NCBI RefSeq assembly: GCF_900104745.1
Contig: NZ_LT629732.1
Coordinates: forward strand, 2,405,981 to 2,469,980
DNA length: 64,000 nt
Origin: Actinopolymorpha singaporensis
GTDB taxonomy: Bacteria > Actinomycetota > Actinomycetes > Propionibacteriales > Actinopolymorphaceae
Reading direction: 5' to 3'
Shown here: positions 18,046 through 25,742 of the stretch, piece by piece
How the letters are laid out: each line of letters begins with the position of its first letter
How positions within the stretch are numbered: position 1 is the first letter of the stretch
Position numbers and translations under genes: made by a program
Notes under the pieces: model-generated
What the model saw: the letters and a program-made list of their open reading frames with translations, nothing else
What the model was told of the DNA's origin: nothing
Database searches by the model: none

Positions 18046-18319
18046 TTGGGACCTTCTTGCATGGCCGGCCGTCGCGGCCGTAGCCGTCTTCGCCTTCCAG
18101 GGCGCCTGGAACGACTTCCTGTGGCCCTTGGTGATGACCAAGAGCAACGACGTGCAGACGGTTCAACTGGGACTTACGGTGTTCATCCAACAGAACACGA
18201 CCCAGTGGTCGCTTCTCATGGCGTCGGTGATCGTGATCAGCATCCCGGTTGTGGTCTTGTTCCTGTTCGGCCAGCGCACGTTCCAGGAAGGCGTCGCCGC
18301 AGGCGCGGTGAAGGAGTGA
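18046..18319 (+). pseudogene. C-terminal fragment of a MalG-type carbohydrate ABC transporter permease
   Basis: WPAVAAVAVFAFQGAWNDFL then WPLVMTKSNDVQTVQLGLTV and a last helix ASVIVISIPVVVLFLFGQRT, ending GVAAGAVKE at 18319. This is the typical last quarter of a MalG/LacG-type sugar permease. The first three quarters, including the EAA loop, are missing and replaced by unrelated fragments. It stops 4 bases before the sulfatase start, preserving what was probably an operon junction. Confidence 0.8.
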
Positions 18320-18323
18320 CGAC

Positions 18324-19730
18324 ATGAACCAAGCGTCCTTGCGGCCGAACATCGTGTTCGTCCTGATCGACGACCTCGGCTGGGCTGATCTCGGCTGCTA
18401 CGGGTCGACGTTCTACGAGACGCCGCACCTGGACCGTCTCGCGGCGGCCGGGGCTCGGTTCACCGACGCCTACGCGGCTGCTCCGGTGTGCTCGCCGACG
18501 CGGGCCAGCATCATGAGCGGCAAGTATCCGGCGCGGGTGGGTGTGACGCAGTGGATCGGCGGCCACGCGGTGGGACGGCTGCGGGATGTGCCGTACTTCC
18601 GCGAGCTGCCGATGGAGGAGTACTCCCTGGCCCGGGCCCTGCGTGACGGCGGGTACCAGACGTGGCATGTCGGTAAGTGGCATCTGGGTGAGCGGCGTAC
18701 GTGGCCGGATCGGCACGGGTTCGACGTCAACGTGGGCGGCTGTGGTCTGGGGCATCCGCCGAGTTATGTGAGTCCGTACGGCATACCGACGCTGCCGGAC
18801 GGTCCGCCCGGTGAGTATCTCACCGACCGGCTGACCGACGAGGCGATCAAGCTCGTGGAGAACGCGGGCGAGCAGCCGTTCTTCCTCAACCTGTGGCACT
18901 ACGCCGTGCACACACCGATCCAGGCGCCCGAGGATCTGGTGGGGAGGTACGAGCAGAAGGCGAAGACGCTCGGACTGGACGAGATCGACGCCATCAAGCC
19001 TGGTGAGCCGATGCCGACCTGGCACCAGCGCCACCAGCACGTGCAGCGGCGGGTCGTGCAGTCCGACCCGGGCTACGCGGCTATGGTCGAGAACCTCGAC
19101 GCCAACATCGGACGGCTGCTGGATGCCCTGGACCGTACCGGCAAGGCGGACAACACCCTTGTGGTCTTCACCTCCGACAACGGCGGGCTCGCCACATCGG
19201 AGGGATCGCCGACCTGCAACGCTCCGCTGGCCGAGGGCAAGGGCTGGATGTACGACGGCGGCCTGCGCGTCCCGTTGATCGTCCGCTGGCCCGGCACAGT
19301 CGAGCCGAACAACGTGCTGCCCGACCTGGTCACGAGCCCGGACTTCTACCCGACGTTCCTGGACGCCGCAGGCATACCCCGACCGGCGCAGATGCACGAA
19401 CTGGACGGGCAGTCCATCCTTGCGGCACTGACAGAAGGCCACGCCGAGGACAGGCCGATCTTCTGGCACTACCCGCACTACGGCAACCAGGGAGGCACCC
19501 CAGGTGCTGCGATTCGCGAGGGCGACTGGAAGCTGGTCAGGTTCTTCGAGGACAACCACATCGAGCTCTACAACCTCGTCGACGACATCGCCGAGACCCA
19601 CGACCTCGCAGACACCAAGCCCGGTGTGGCGGCCAGACTGAACGCCAAGCTCGGACACTGGCTCGAAGACGTCCAGGCGAGGATCCCCGCCCCAAACCCC
19701 GTCAGCGCCTACGCCGACCTACCCGGCTGA
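18324..19730 (+). CDS. Arylsulfatase-family sulfatase
   Basis: 468 residues; ATG at 18324 after GAAGGAGTGACGAC. RPNIVFVLIDDLGWADLGCY gives the metal-binding Asp16-Asp17. PVCSPTRASIMSGKYP contains the C-x-P-x-R sulfatase signature with Cys56, to be converted to formylglycine. HVGKWHLGE and LNLWHYAVHTPIQAPEDLVG follow, with VVFTSDNGGL as the later metal site. There is no signal peptide, suggesting cytosolic desulfation of imported sulfated sugars. The upstream sugar-permease remnant, 4 bases away, supports an origin in a sulfated-glycan uptake operon that has since lost its transporter. A formylglycine-generating enzyme is not encoded in the window. Confidence 0.9.
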   Translation: MNQASLRPNIVFVLIDDLGWADLGCYGSTFYETPHLDRLAAAGARFTDAYAAAPVCSPTRASIMSGKYPARVGVTQWIGGHAVGRLRDVPYFRELPMEEYSLARALRDGGYQTWHVGKWHLGERRTWPDRHGFDVNVGGCGLGHPPSYVSPYGIPTLPDGPPGEYLTDRLTDEAIKLVENAGEQPFFLNLWHYAVHTPIQAPEDLVGRYEQKAKTLGLDEIDAIKPGEPMPTWHQRHQHVQRRVVQSDPGYAAMVENLDANIGRLLDALDRTGKADNTLVVFTSDNGGLATSEGSPTCNAPLAEGKGWMYDGGLRVPLIVRWPGTVEPNNVLPDLVTSPDFYPTFLDAAGIPRPAQMHELDGQSILAALTEGHAEDRPIFWHYPHYGNQGGTPGAAIREGDWKLVRFFEDNHIELYNLVDDIAETHDLADTKPGVAARLNAKLGHWLEDVQARIPAPNPVSAYADLPG

Positions 19731-19805
19731 CAACGCTCGACGTATACGTCGCGGCGTGAGCCCGCCTCCGCGACTCGGGCGGCTGGGACGAGGTTGCCCG
19801 GCTGC

Positions 19806-19952
19806 CGTCGCGGCCGTAAGAACGACCCGCTCTACCGCGCCCGGCGAACCTGCACACCCGTGCCGACCTGCTCACCGACAAGCAGGCCGCCCGACTCACG
19901 GCCCTGTTCACCATCGATGTGCACGTCGAGGTCGAGGCCACCTGGGGCATCT
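19806..19952 (+). mobile_element. ISL3-family transposase fragment
   Basis: RRGRKNDPLYRARRT, then after a one-base shift LHTRADLLTDKQAARLTALF and HVEVEATWGIY. This is the conserved middle of ISL3/IS204-type transposases ('GRRGRK.DPLY..RR.L......L........L......H..V...W'). About 50 of roughly 400 residues remain, with no inverted repeats seen. Confidence 0.65.
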
Positions 19953-19954
19953 AC

Positions 19955-20040
19955 GAAGTGAAACGGCGCCTCGGGGTCCCAGCCCTTGGGTTCCGGCCGG
20001 TGCGTCACGACGGCAATGGCGGGCCCGCCCCAAACCTGCT
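19955..20040 (-). pseudogene. Fragment of a dihydrofolate-reductase-family (RibD C-terminal) protein
   Basis: The minus strand reads GPAIAVVTHRPEPKGWDPEA then PFHFV, matching the 'PVFVVTHRPPEGW..PDAPFTFVTDG' segment of DHFR-family reductases. About 28 residues remain, fused on one side to an AraC-type fragment and on the other to the ISL3 remnant. It differs from both intact DHFR-like genes in the window. Confidence 0.55.
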
Positions 20041-20160
20041 CCACCGTCACCGGCCGGTCACACAGCTCGGCCGCGGGCATCGGCAGGAACGGCGCCAGCC
20101 CCCACGGCTTGAAGTGCACGCCGACGGACCGGGTCCGGAGTGGGTAGCCGAACTCCAACG
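20035..20160 (-). pseudogene. Fragment of an AraC-family regulator N-terminal domain
   Basis: SVGVHFKPWGLAPFLPMPAA followed by ELCDRPVTVEQVWG matches the 'VGVRFRPGGAAPFLGVPAAELTDR.VPLDALWG' segment of the N-terminal domain (DUF6597-type) of AraC regulators. The DNA-binding domain is absent. It is directly fused to the DHFR-like fragment. Confidence 0.55.
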
Positions 20161-20164
20161 GCGT

Positions 20165-20208
20165 CCTCGACGGGGCGCCCTCGATGGGGGCGCCCTCGAC
20201 GGGGCGCT
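20165..20208 (+). repeat. Three tandem 14-15 bp repeats
   Basis: Three near-identical copies of CCTCGACGGGGCGCC, the middle one with an extra G. They sit between the AraC fragment and the alcohol dehydrogenase gene. One frame reads ALDGGALDGALSPDELRPYR and then a stop, perhaps another gene tail. Confidence 0.55.
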
Positions 20209-20339
20209 GTCGCCGGACGAGTTGCGGCCGTACCGGGCTGGGCTGTCGTAGTGCCGGTGGTCAGCTGTGACATCCGTCCCGTGAGTCCCGGCTGCGAGGT
20301 AGCTAGGTTCGCGGTAGGGAGCAAGGCTTTGGGGGAGCC

Positions 20340-21533
20340 ATGAGAGCAGTTGCATGGCACGGCAGGAGGGACGTTCGCGTCGACAAAGTGCCAGACCCGA
20401 AGATTGAGGAGCCTACAGACGCGATCGTACGAGTTACGACAGCAGGGATTTGTGGCTCGGATCTGCATGTGTACGAAGTTCTCGGCCGCCCGTTCATGGA
20501 GGAGGGCGACATTCTGGGCCACGAGACCATCGGAGTCGTCGAAGAGGTAGGACGCGAAGTAGGTCACATAAAGCCCGGCGATCGGGTAGTGATCCCTTTC
20601 AACATTTCCTGCGGGCATTGCTTCATGTGCGACCGCCAGCTCTACACACAGTGCGAGACGACCCAGGTCCGAGCGCAGGAAAAGGGTGCCGCGCTGTTCG
20701 GTTACACCAGGCTGTACGGCACCATCCCAGGGGGCCAGGCTGAGTATCTCCGCGTCCCTCAGGCGCACTTCGGGCCGATAAAGGTGCCCCATGGTCCGTC
20801 GGAGGAGCGGTTCGTCTATCTCTCCGACGTATTGCCGACGGCGTGGCAGGCAGTTGCGTACGCCGATGTGCCTCCCGGAGGGAGCGTCGTGGTTTTCGGC
20901 CTCGGTCCGATCGGGCAGATGTGTGCGCGCGTTGCTCGCCATGCCGGGGTGGAGAAGGTCTTCGGTGTCGACCTCGTTCCTGAGCGGCTGGAACTTGCTC
21001 GCCGGCACGGCGTGGAGGTTCTGGACCTTGGCAACCATGACGACATCAGCGACTCGTTGCGCGCCCTGACCGACGGACGTGGGCCCGATAGCGCCATCGA
21101 CGCGGTTGGCATGGAAGCCCATGGTGCCTCGGTGGTCAAGCTGACCCAGCAACTCGTCGGGTTGCTACCGGGCCCGATGGCGATGTTGATGATCGAGAGG
21201 GCCGGCGTCGACCGGCTCAGTGCGTTGTACGCGGCGCTCGATGCCGTACGACGGGGCGGAACGGTCTCGATTACCGGTGTCTACACCGGAATGATCGATC
21301 CGCTTCCACTGATGGAGATCTTCGACAAGCAAATCCAGCTGCGTATGGGGCAGGCGAACGTCAAAAGGTGGATTGAGCCACTCATGCCCTTGGTGACCGG
21401 CGACAGCGATCCCCTCGGCGTCGAGGACCTGGCCACCCACCGGTTGCCGCTCGCCAGGGCGCCGTACGGCTACGAGATCTTCCAACGGAAGCGGGAGGGC
21501 GCCATCAAGGTACTGCTGGAACCCTCGCCATGA
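20340..21533 (+). CDS. Zinc-dependent medium-chain alcohol dehydrogenase
   Basis: 397 residues; ATG at 20340 after TTGGGGGAGCC. Catalytic zinc motifs: GICGSD (Cys38), the GHE motif with His61-Glu62. The structural zinc loop CGHCFMCDRQLYTQC has Cys91, 94, 97 and 105. Rossmann nucleotide-binding segment VVFGLGPIGQMCARVARHAG. Closest in style to glutathione-independent formaldehyde dehydrogenase/threonine-dehydrogenase-like members, with a long insertion after the catalytic domain. Cytosolic NAD(P)-linked oxidation of an alcohol or aldehyde adduct; the substrate is not determined. Codon use is somewhat less GC-rich at the 5' end than its neighbours. Confidence 0.88.
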   Translation: MRAVAWHGRRDVRVDKVPDPKIEEPTDAIVRVTTAGICGSDLHVYEVLGRPFMEEGDILGHETIGVVEEVGREVGHIKPGDRVVIPFNISCGHCFMCDRQLYTQCETTQVRAQEKGAALFGYTRLYGTIPGGQAEYLRVPQAHFGPIKVPHGPSEERFVYLSDVLPTAWQAVAYADVPPGGSVVVFGLGPIGQMCARVARHAGVEKVFGVDLVPERLELARRHGVEVLDLGNHDDISDSLRALTDGRGPDSAIDAVGMEAHGASVVKLTQQLVGLLPGPMAMLMIERAGVDRLSALYAALDAVRRGGTVSITGVYTGMIDPLPLMEIFDKQIQLRMGQANVKRWIEPLMPLVTGDSDPLGVEDLATHRLPLARAPYGYEIFQRKREGAIKVLLEPSP

Positions 21534-21680
21534 GCGAGACGTCAGGCGCGCCGATGCGTGACAAGGGCTGGTGATAGTGAGCCTCGACGGATCGACGTGT
21601 CCGTGGGTCGGCAGTCGTTCCGTCTGGGCCTTTGTTCGACGACCCTGCGCCTATCCAGCCAGCCTGCAGGGGTTCCGTCC

Positions 21681-22900
21681 TCAGGGCCGGAGGGAGAAGA
21701 ACAACGGACACTCGGCGTCCGGGCCGGGAACCGGAACTGTCGCCAGCTCGATGGACCCTCTCGTGTCCGTCCGTACGACGGCCCATTCGCCCTCGTCGTA
21801 GACCGTGGCCAGGACGTGTCTGTCGTCCTCCCACGTCATGGCATTGATGTGGACCATGTCCCGGTCCTGCTTCTGGTAGTGGGCCACCACAGCACCGGTC
21901 TTCGCGTCCAGGATCGCAAGAGTGCCGAAGCCGATCCCGTCCCGGTGGGCGTCGGTCGCGAGGATGTACCGCCCGTCGGGGCTGAACTGCTCGAAGCTGA
22001 AGTCGCAGGTGCTCCAGAGCTGAGCGAACCCGTCGGCGCGGACCACTGCCGAACAGGAGCCGTTGTCCGACCTGTCCGTGGCCCCCGCGATCAGCCCGTG
22101 TTCGGTGGCATCCGAGGCGCCGAGGAGGCCTGGGACCCTCTCGGAGCCGGCCACCGTGGCGACGAAGACTTCCGGCCGCTCGCCGTCGGTCCCGTAGACA
22201 ACGGCCGAGTCCGACAGGAAGCCGACGGGAGTGGCATCGGCCGGGACCGGGACGCGGAGCTTGCCCGCCTCCGATCCCAGAGTTGGTGCCACGACGAGCT
22301 GGGTCGTACGGTTCGTCGACTCCGCAGCCGTCACGTAGGCGACCTGGGAGCCGGACGCGTTCACGACGGCGCCGGCGCCGGGCTGGCCACGCAGCAGGTC
22401 TCCGTGAGCGTCGAGGAAGTTCAGGCGCGGACCGTTCTCGTCGTACGAACCTGCGAGCCAGCCCTGGGCGTACGGCGTGATCCAGCTGAACCGACCGTCG
22501 AGCGTCAGGCCTCGCGCGTCCGGAGTGATCAGCTCCGACCCGTCGAGGTAGCCGATGCGGGGGGCCGCGCCCCGGTCCAGACCGTCGAGGCTGAGCCGCA
22601 CCGTGTCGTCGGAGGGGCGTTCCGTCGTAGAGGTCGTGGACAACGTGGTTCTCGGGGGGCGGCCACGGTGGGGTCGTCGGTCGGCCCCTCGACGATGCCG
22701 AGTCCGAGGCCCAACGTCATCACTACCGGAACGGTAACGGCCGCGACCACGGCGGCGACCGTGCCGCCCACCAGGGCGCGGCGGCGCTGCATCCGGCGGG
22801 CGCGTCGCTTGACCGCGGCAAGGTCGATCGAGGAGTCCCCGACCTCCTGGGAGCGTACGTCCAGCTCCCTGACCAGCAGGTCCTTGTCGAAGCCGCTCAT
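21681..22900 (-). pseudogene. Membrane-anchored partner of SigE-type sigma factor (anti-sigma-like, propeller C-terminus), frameshifted at a G6 run
   Basis: The ATG at 22900 overlaps the sigma factor stop (ATGA, 22897-22900). The N-terminal cytosolic part (MSGFDKDLLVRELDVRSQEV) precedes a membrane helix near residues 40-65. Near DDPTVAAP the frame is lost: the plus strand has six G at 22654-22659, and one more base would join it to RTTLSTTSTTERPSDDTVRL and the rest of the protein, which ends at 21681. The C-terminal part has PD40-like propeller features (FEQFSPDGRYILATDAHRDG, TWEDDRHVLATVYDEG). Gene order and overlap are typical for an extracytoplasmic sigma factor and its regulator. It may be a true mutation, phase-variable, or a homopolymer sequencing error. 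Confidence 0.75.
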
Positions 22901-23487
22901 CGCTCCTCCTCCCGATCCTTCGCGAGCATGGGTTGGGTGTGTACCCGCTGGCGCATCGCAGCGAGCGCTCGGCTTGCCTGGGACTTCACCGTCCCGACGG
23001 AGATGCCGAGAATCTCGGCGATCTCCGCCTCACTGAGGTCCTCGTAGTAGCGCAGCACGATCACCGCGCGCTGTCTGCGCGGCAGCGTCTGCACGAACTC
23101 CCACAGCGCGGATCTCTCGCCGTGGTCGTGCTGGTCGGTGACAGACCCGTGTTCGGGCACCTCGCCGGTGGTGAACTCCTTGCGTCGCCAGGCAAGGCGC
23201 CACAGGGAGTTGTTCTCGTTGACCAGGATCTTCCGAACGTATCCGTCCAGATGCTCCCGTCGTCGTACCTTGTCCCAGGAGAGGTAGAGCTTTGCGAGCG
23301 CGGTCTGCACCAGGTCTTCGGCGCTGTGTCGTTCTCCGGTGAGCAGGTAGGCGGTACGGAGCAGGCTGGACTGTCGCGCGGCCATGTATGCCTCGAACTC
23401 CGCGTCCTTGACGTCCTTCGCCGACCGGCGTGCCTCAGCTTCCACGGCTCCGACCACTCCGGATTCGATCACACCCAACGCGCTCAC
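22897..23487 (-). CDS. SigE-family ECF RNA polymerase sigma factor
   Basis: 196 residues from GTG at 23487 (GAGGAGACG upstream). Region 2: LLRTAYLLTGERHSAEDLVQ then TALAKLYLSWDKVRR. Region 4: LPRRQRAVIVLRYYEDLSEA and EIAEILGISVGTVKSQASRA, the helix-turn-helix that reads the -35 element. This is the actinobacterial 'SigE family' group, usually paired with a membrane or propeller protein encoded just downstream, as here with a 4-base overlap. Signals sensed are unknown. About 15 residues longer at the N-terminus than usual; a later start is possible. Confidence 0.9.
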   Translation of the reverse strand: MSALGVIESGVVGAVEAEARRSAKDVKDAEFEAYMAARQSSLLRTAYLLTGERHSAEDLVQTALAKLYLSWDKVRRREHLDGYVRKILVNENNSLWRLAWRRKEFTTGEVPEHGSVTDQHDHGERSALWEFVQTLPRRQRAVIVLRYYEDLSEAEIAEILGISVGTVKSQASRALAAMRQRVHTQPMLAKDREEER

Positions 23488-23583
23488 CGTCTCCTCGGGG
23501 CATTCCTGCCACCAAGACGCGAGTCCCCCGACATCGGTTGCAGGAACGCGGGCCCCGGCCAGCCACGGGATCCTTGGATGGCC

Positions 23584-23627
23584 CAGCCCGAGCCCGAGCC
23601 CGAGCCCGAGCTCGCGCTCGAGCCCGC
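23584..23627 (+). repeat. GAGCCC hexamer tandem repeat
   Basis: Five to seven copies of CCCGAG/CGAGCC, some diverged, between the sigma factor start and the DHFR-like gene. It is outside any supported coding region. Translated on the plus strand it would give Pro-Glu repeats, but no start or conserved frame supports a protein. Confidence 0.7.
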
Positions 23628-23647
23628 GCCGATCCGAGGCCGGGTAT

Positions 23648-24214
23648 TCAGCGCCTGGTCTGGTACCTGGTCAGGAGCACGCCGCCGGGAAACGTCCGGG
23701 TCTCCACCAGGTTCAGGTTCACCCAGTTGTCCAGAGCTGTGAAGAACGGCGTCCCGCCGCCCACCAGGACCGGGTGGGTGACGATCGCGTACTCGTCGAT
23801 CAGCCCGGCCCGCATGGCTGCCGCGGCGAGGGTGGCGCCGGCGATGTCCATGGGACCGCCATCCTCGGTCTTGAGCCGGGTGATCTCGGTGACAGCGTCG
23901 CCGGTGACCAGGCGGGCGTTCCAGTCGACAGCGCTGGTCGTGGAGGAGAACACCACCTTCGGCATGTCGCGCCAGCGGCGGGCGTACTCGATGTGCGCCG
24001 GTGTGGCGCCGGGCTGCTGGTCGGCGGTCGGCCAGTGGGAGCTCATCATCTCCCACAGTCTGCGGCCGTACAGCGCCAGGCCCGTCGCCCCCACTCGGTC
24101 CGACCACCACTGGAACAGTTCGTCGCTCGGCACGCTCCAGCCGAGGTCGTCGCCGGGCGCGGCGATGTAGCCGTCCAGGCTCAGGCTCATGCCAAAGGTC
24201 AGGTACCGCGTCAT
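23648..24214 (-). CDS. Dihydrofolate reductase family protein (RibD C-terminal-like)
   Basis: 188 residues; ATG at 24214. Typical features: MSLSLDGYIAAPGDDLGW, ALYGRRLWEMMSSHWP (nucleotide-binding GRxxWE), KVVFSSTTSAVDWN, and GGTPFFTALDNWVNLNLVET. These small proteins bind NADPH and reduce unidentified pteridine- or flavin-like substrates; they are not true folate enzymes in most cases. Cytosolic, apparently monocistronic. A second, more distant paralog lies at 43576-44166. Confidence 0.85.
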   Translation of the reverse strand: MTRYLTFGMSLSLDGYIAAPGDDLGWSVPSDELFQWWSDRVGATGLALYGRRLWEMMSSHWPTADQQPGATPAHIEYARRWRDMPKVVFSSTTSAVDWNARLVTGDAVTEITRLKTEDGGPMDIAGATLAAAAMRAGLIDEYAIVTHPVLVGGGTPFFTALDNWVNLNLVETRTFPGGVLLTRYQTRR

Positions 24215-24658
24215 CTCATCACTTCCTTGTCCCGGCGGCCTCCTCCGGCCAACCTCTCACCCCTGCTACGAACGCCTCGCACCGGATCCGACAGGCTGCC
24301 GGCAGAAAGTTCTCTTCGCGTCACGGCGTCGCTTTCCGCCGCCGACGGCACCACCCTGGCCGATCCGGACCCCAACCGGCCGGAGCAACGCTCACAGTGC
24401 CCTATGTAATGACGGGCTGACGAGGGGCCGGTGCATGCGGCAGGGTCCTACAGATCTCGACGGCACCAGTGCCGGATGAAAGACAGGGCCACGCATCGCA
24501 CATTCCTGAGCGTGAGATCCGTACGACCTTTACGGCTCACGCAAGTTTGGTCCCGAGCAGCCGGGCCTTGTGTGAGGAGTCTGCAAGGTCAACCGGGTTC
24601 GCCGCATGAGCCTTCGGCCATCTCGTCCGACCACCGCGCATGCAGTCAGCTTGGGGCC
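24215..24658. other. Intergenic stretch without a supported gene
   Basis: No recognisable protein on either strand. It carries the divergent 5' ends of the DHFR-like gene (minus) and the M15-like gene (plus), so promoters for both are expected here. I see no clear palindromic operator. Confidence 0.5.
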
Positions 24659-25318
24659 ATGGGTGAATCGAGTAATCGGCGGATCCGGCCTACACGCAGG
24701 GATCTGGTCAGTGCCGTGGTGTTGGGAGCGGTCGTCGCGCCGTTGACCTACGCAGGCTCCGTACGACAGAAACAGGAGGGCGAGGTACCCCTCGTTCACA
24801 GCGAGGACCTGGGCCTGGAGCTCGTCGGGTGGTCGCGGACCATGCCGCCCACGCCGTCGTTCCCGGCGAGGATCGACAGGTACGCCGCCTACGACGGAGG
24901 GACGAGGTGTGCCACGACGGCAAAGCCCGGTGTCGTCGACGTGAAGAACCTCATCCTCCGTACGTACGGCGACCGTCCCTGGAGCATCGGGCACCCCTGC
25001 ACCGGCGGCGTCAGCGAGCACGCGGAGGGCCGTGCCCTGGACGTGGCGTTCAACGCGTACTCGCGCTCGTCCCGCAAGGCTGCCAACGACTTCTTCTGGT
25101 GGCTGCTGCGACCGGACAGCCACGGCAACCGGCACGCCATGGCCCGCCGGTTGGGAATCATGTACGCGATCTGGAACCGCAAGATATGGCGCGCATACCG
25201 GCCCGACGAGGGATGGCTGCCGTATTCGGGGACGCCCAACCCGCACACCAACCACTTCCACCTCAGCTTCAGCTGGGCCGGTGCGCTCCGTCGTACGACC
25301 TGGTGGACGCTGCGGTAG
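24659..25318 (+). CDS. Secreted peptidase M15/ARB_07466-like protein
   Basis: 219 residues from ATG at 24659. The twin-arginine-like start TRRDLVSAVVLGAVVAPLTY suggests Tat or Sec export. The domain shows SEHAEGRALDVAFN, the SxHxxGxAxD motif of M15-type D-Ala-D-Ala peptidases, and HTNHFHLSFS, the C-terminal HxH. Together these can form the His-Asp-His zinc site. Two Cys (GTRCATT and GHPCTGG) may form a disulfide. Cell-wall peptide processing is the inferred function; some ARB_07466-like proteins have no shown activity. Upstream in-frame codons extend to 24431 but lack coding character. Confidence 0.7.
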   Translation: MGESSNRRIRPTRRDLVSAVVLGAVVAPLTYAGSVRQKQEGEVPLVHSEDLGLELVGWSRTMPPTPSFPARIDRYAAYDGGTRCATTAKPGVVDVKNLILRTYGDRPWSIGHPCTGGVSEHAEGRALDVAFNAYSRSSRKAANDFFWWLLRPDSHGNRHAMARRLGIMYAIWNRKIWRAYRPDEGWLPYSGTPNPHTNHFHLSFSWAGALRRTTWWTLR

Positions 25319-25360
25319 TCCTGGATGCCGGTCCGCTCCGGATGCCAACGCCTTGGGCGC

Positions 25361-25576
25361 TCATGGCTCGGAGGGCGGGGTCCATGGAATCCATTCGTCC
25401 GCGTCTGGGTCGTGGGTGAGCCAGTAGTCGGCGGGGCGGCTCGCCGCCCACCTCAGCACGGCGTCCTTCTCCCGATCCCGGAAGGAGCTACCGACGTCCC
25501 CGCGCTCCCAACGCGCCTCCCAGCCATGCCCCGACTCGCTGCGGCGGATACGGACGGTGCCTCCGGAATCAGTCAT
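25361..25576 (-). CDS. Small hypothetical protein, 71 residues
   Basis: ATG at 25576. The sequence is compact and charged (MTDSGGTVRIRRSESGHGWE, RWAASRPADYWLTHDPDADE) and ends in a proline-rich WIPWTPPSEP. The composition is protein-like, but no family or membrane segment is recognised. It is convergent with the M15-like gene, 42 bases away. Confidence 0.5.
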   Translation of the reverse strand: MTDSGGTVRIRRSESGHGWEARWERGDVGSSFRDREKDAVLRWAASRPADYWLTHDPDADEWIPWTPPSEP

Positions 25577-25680
25577 GAGTTCTCCCGCACCCAGTCTGCC
25601 CGCACCCGGCGGGTATGAGGCAGAACTCCTGCGGCGCGTCTCATACCTCTGAGGTGTGCGAGCGCTCACGACCGGCTCCG

Positions 25681-25732
25681 AACACGCGTCGGCCCGACCA
25701 CCCCTGACGGGGCGGCCGGGCCGACGCGTGTT
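25681..25732 (-). terminator. Long stem-loop terminator after the metalloprotease gene
   Basis: AACACGCGTCGGCCCG (25681-25696) and CGGGCCGACGCGTGTT (25717-25732) are perfect 16-bp inverted arms with a smaller internal CCCC/GGGG pairing. It sits 10 bases beyond the stop of the minus-strand metalloprotease gene, and the AA/TT ends give a short U-run. Confidence 0.85.
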
Positions 25733-25742
25733 GTCGTACTGG

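Noticed and set aside
23584-23627. Possible CRISPR-like repeat array
   Set aside because: The units are 6 bp with no spacers; it is a simple tandem repeat. No cas genes are present.
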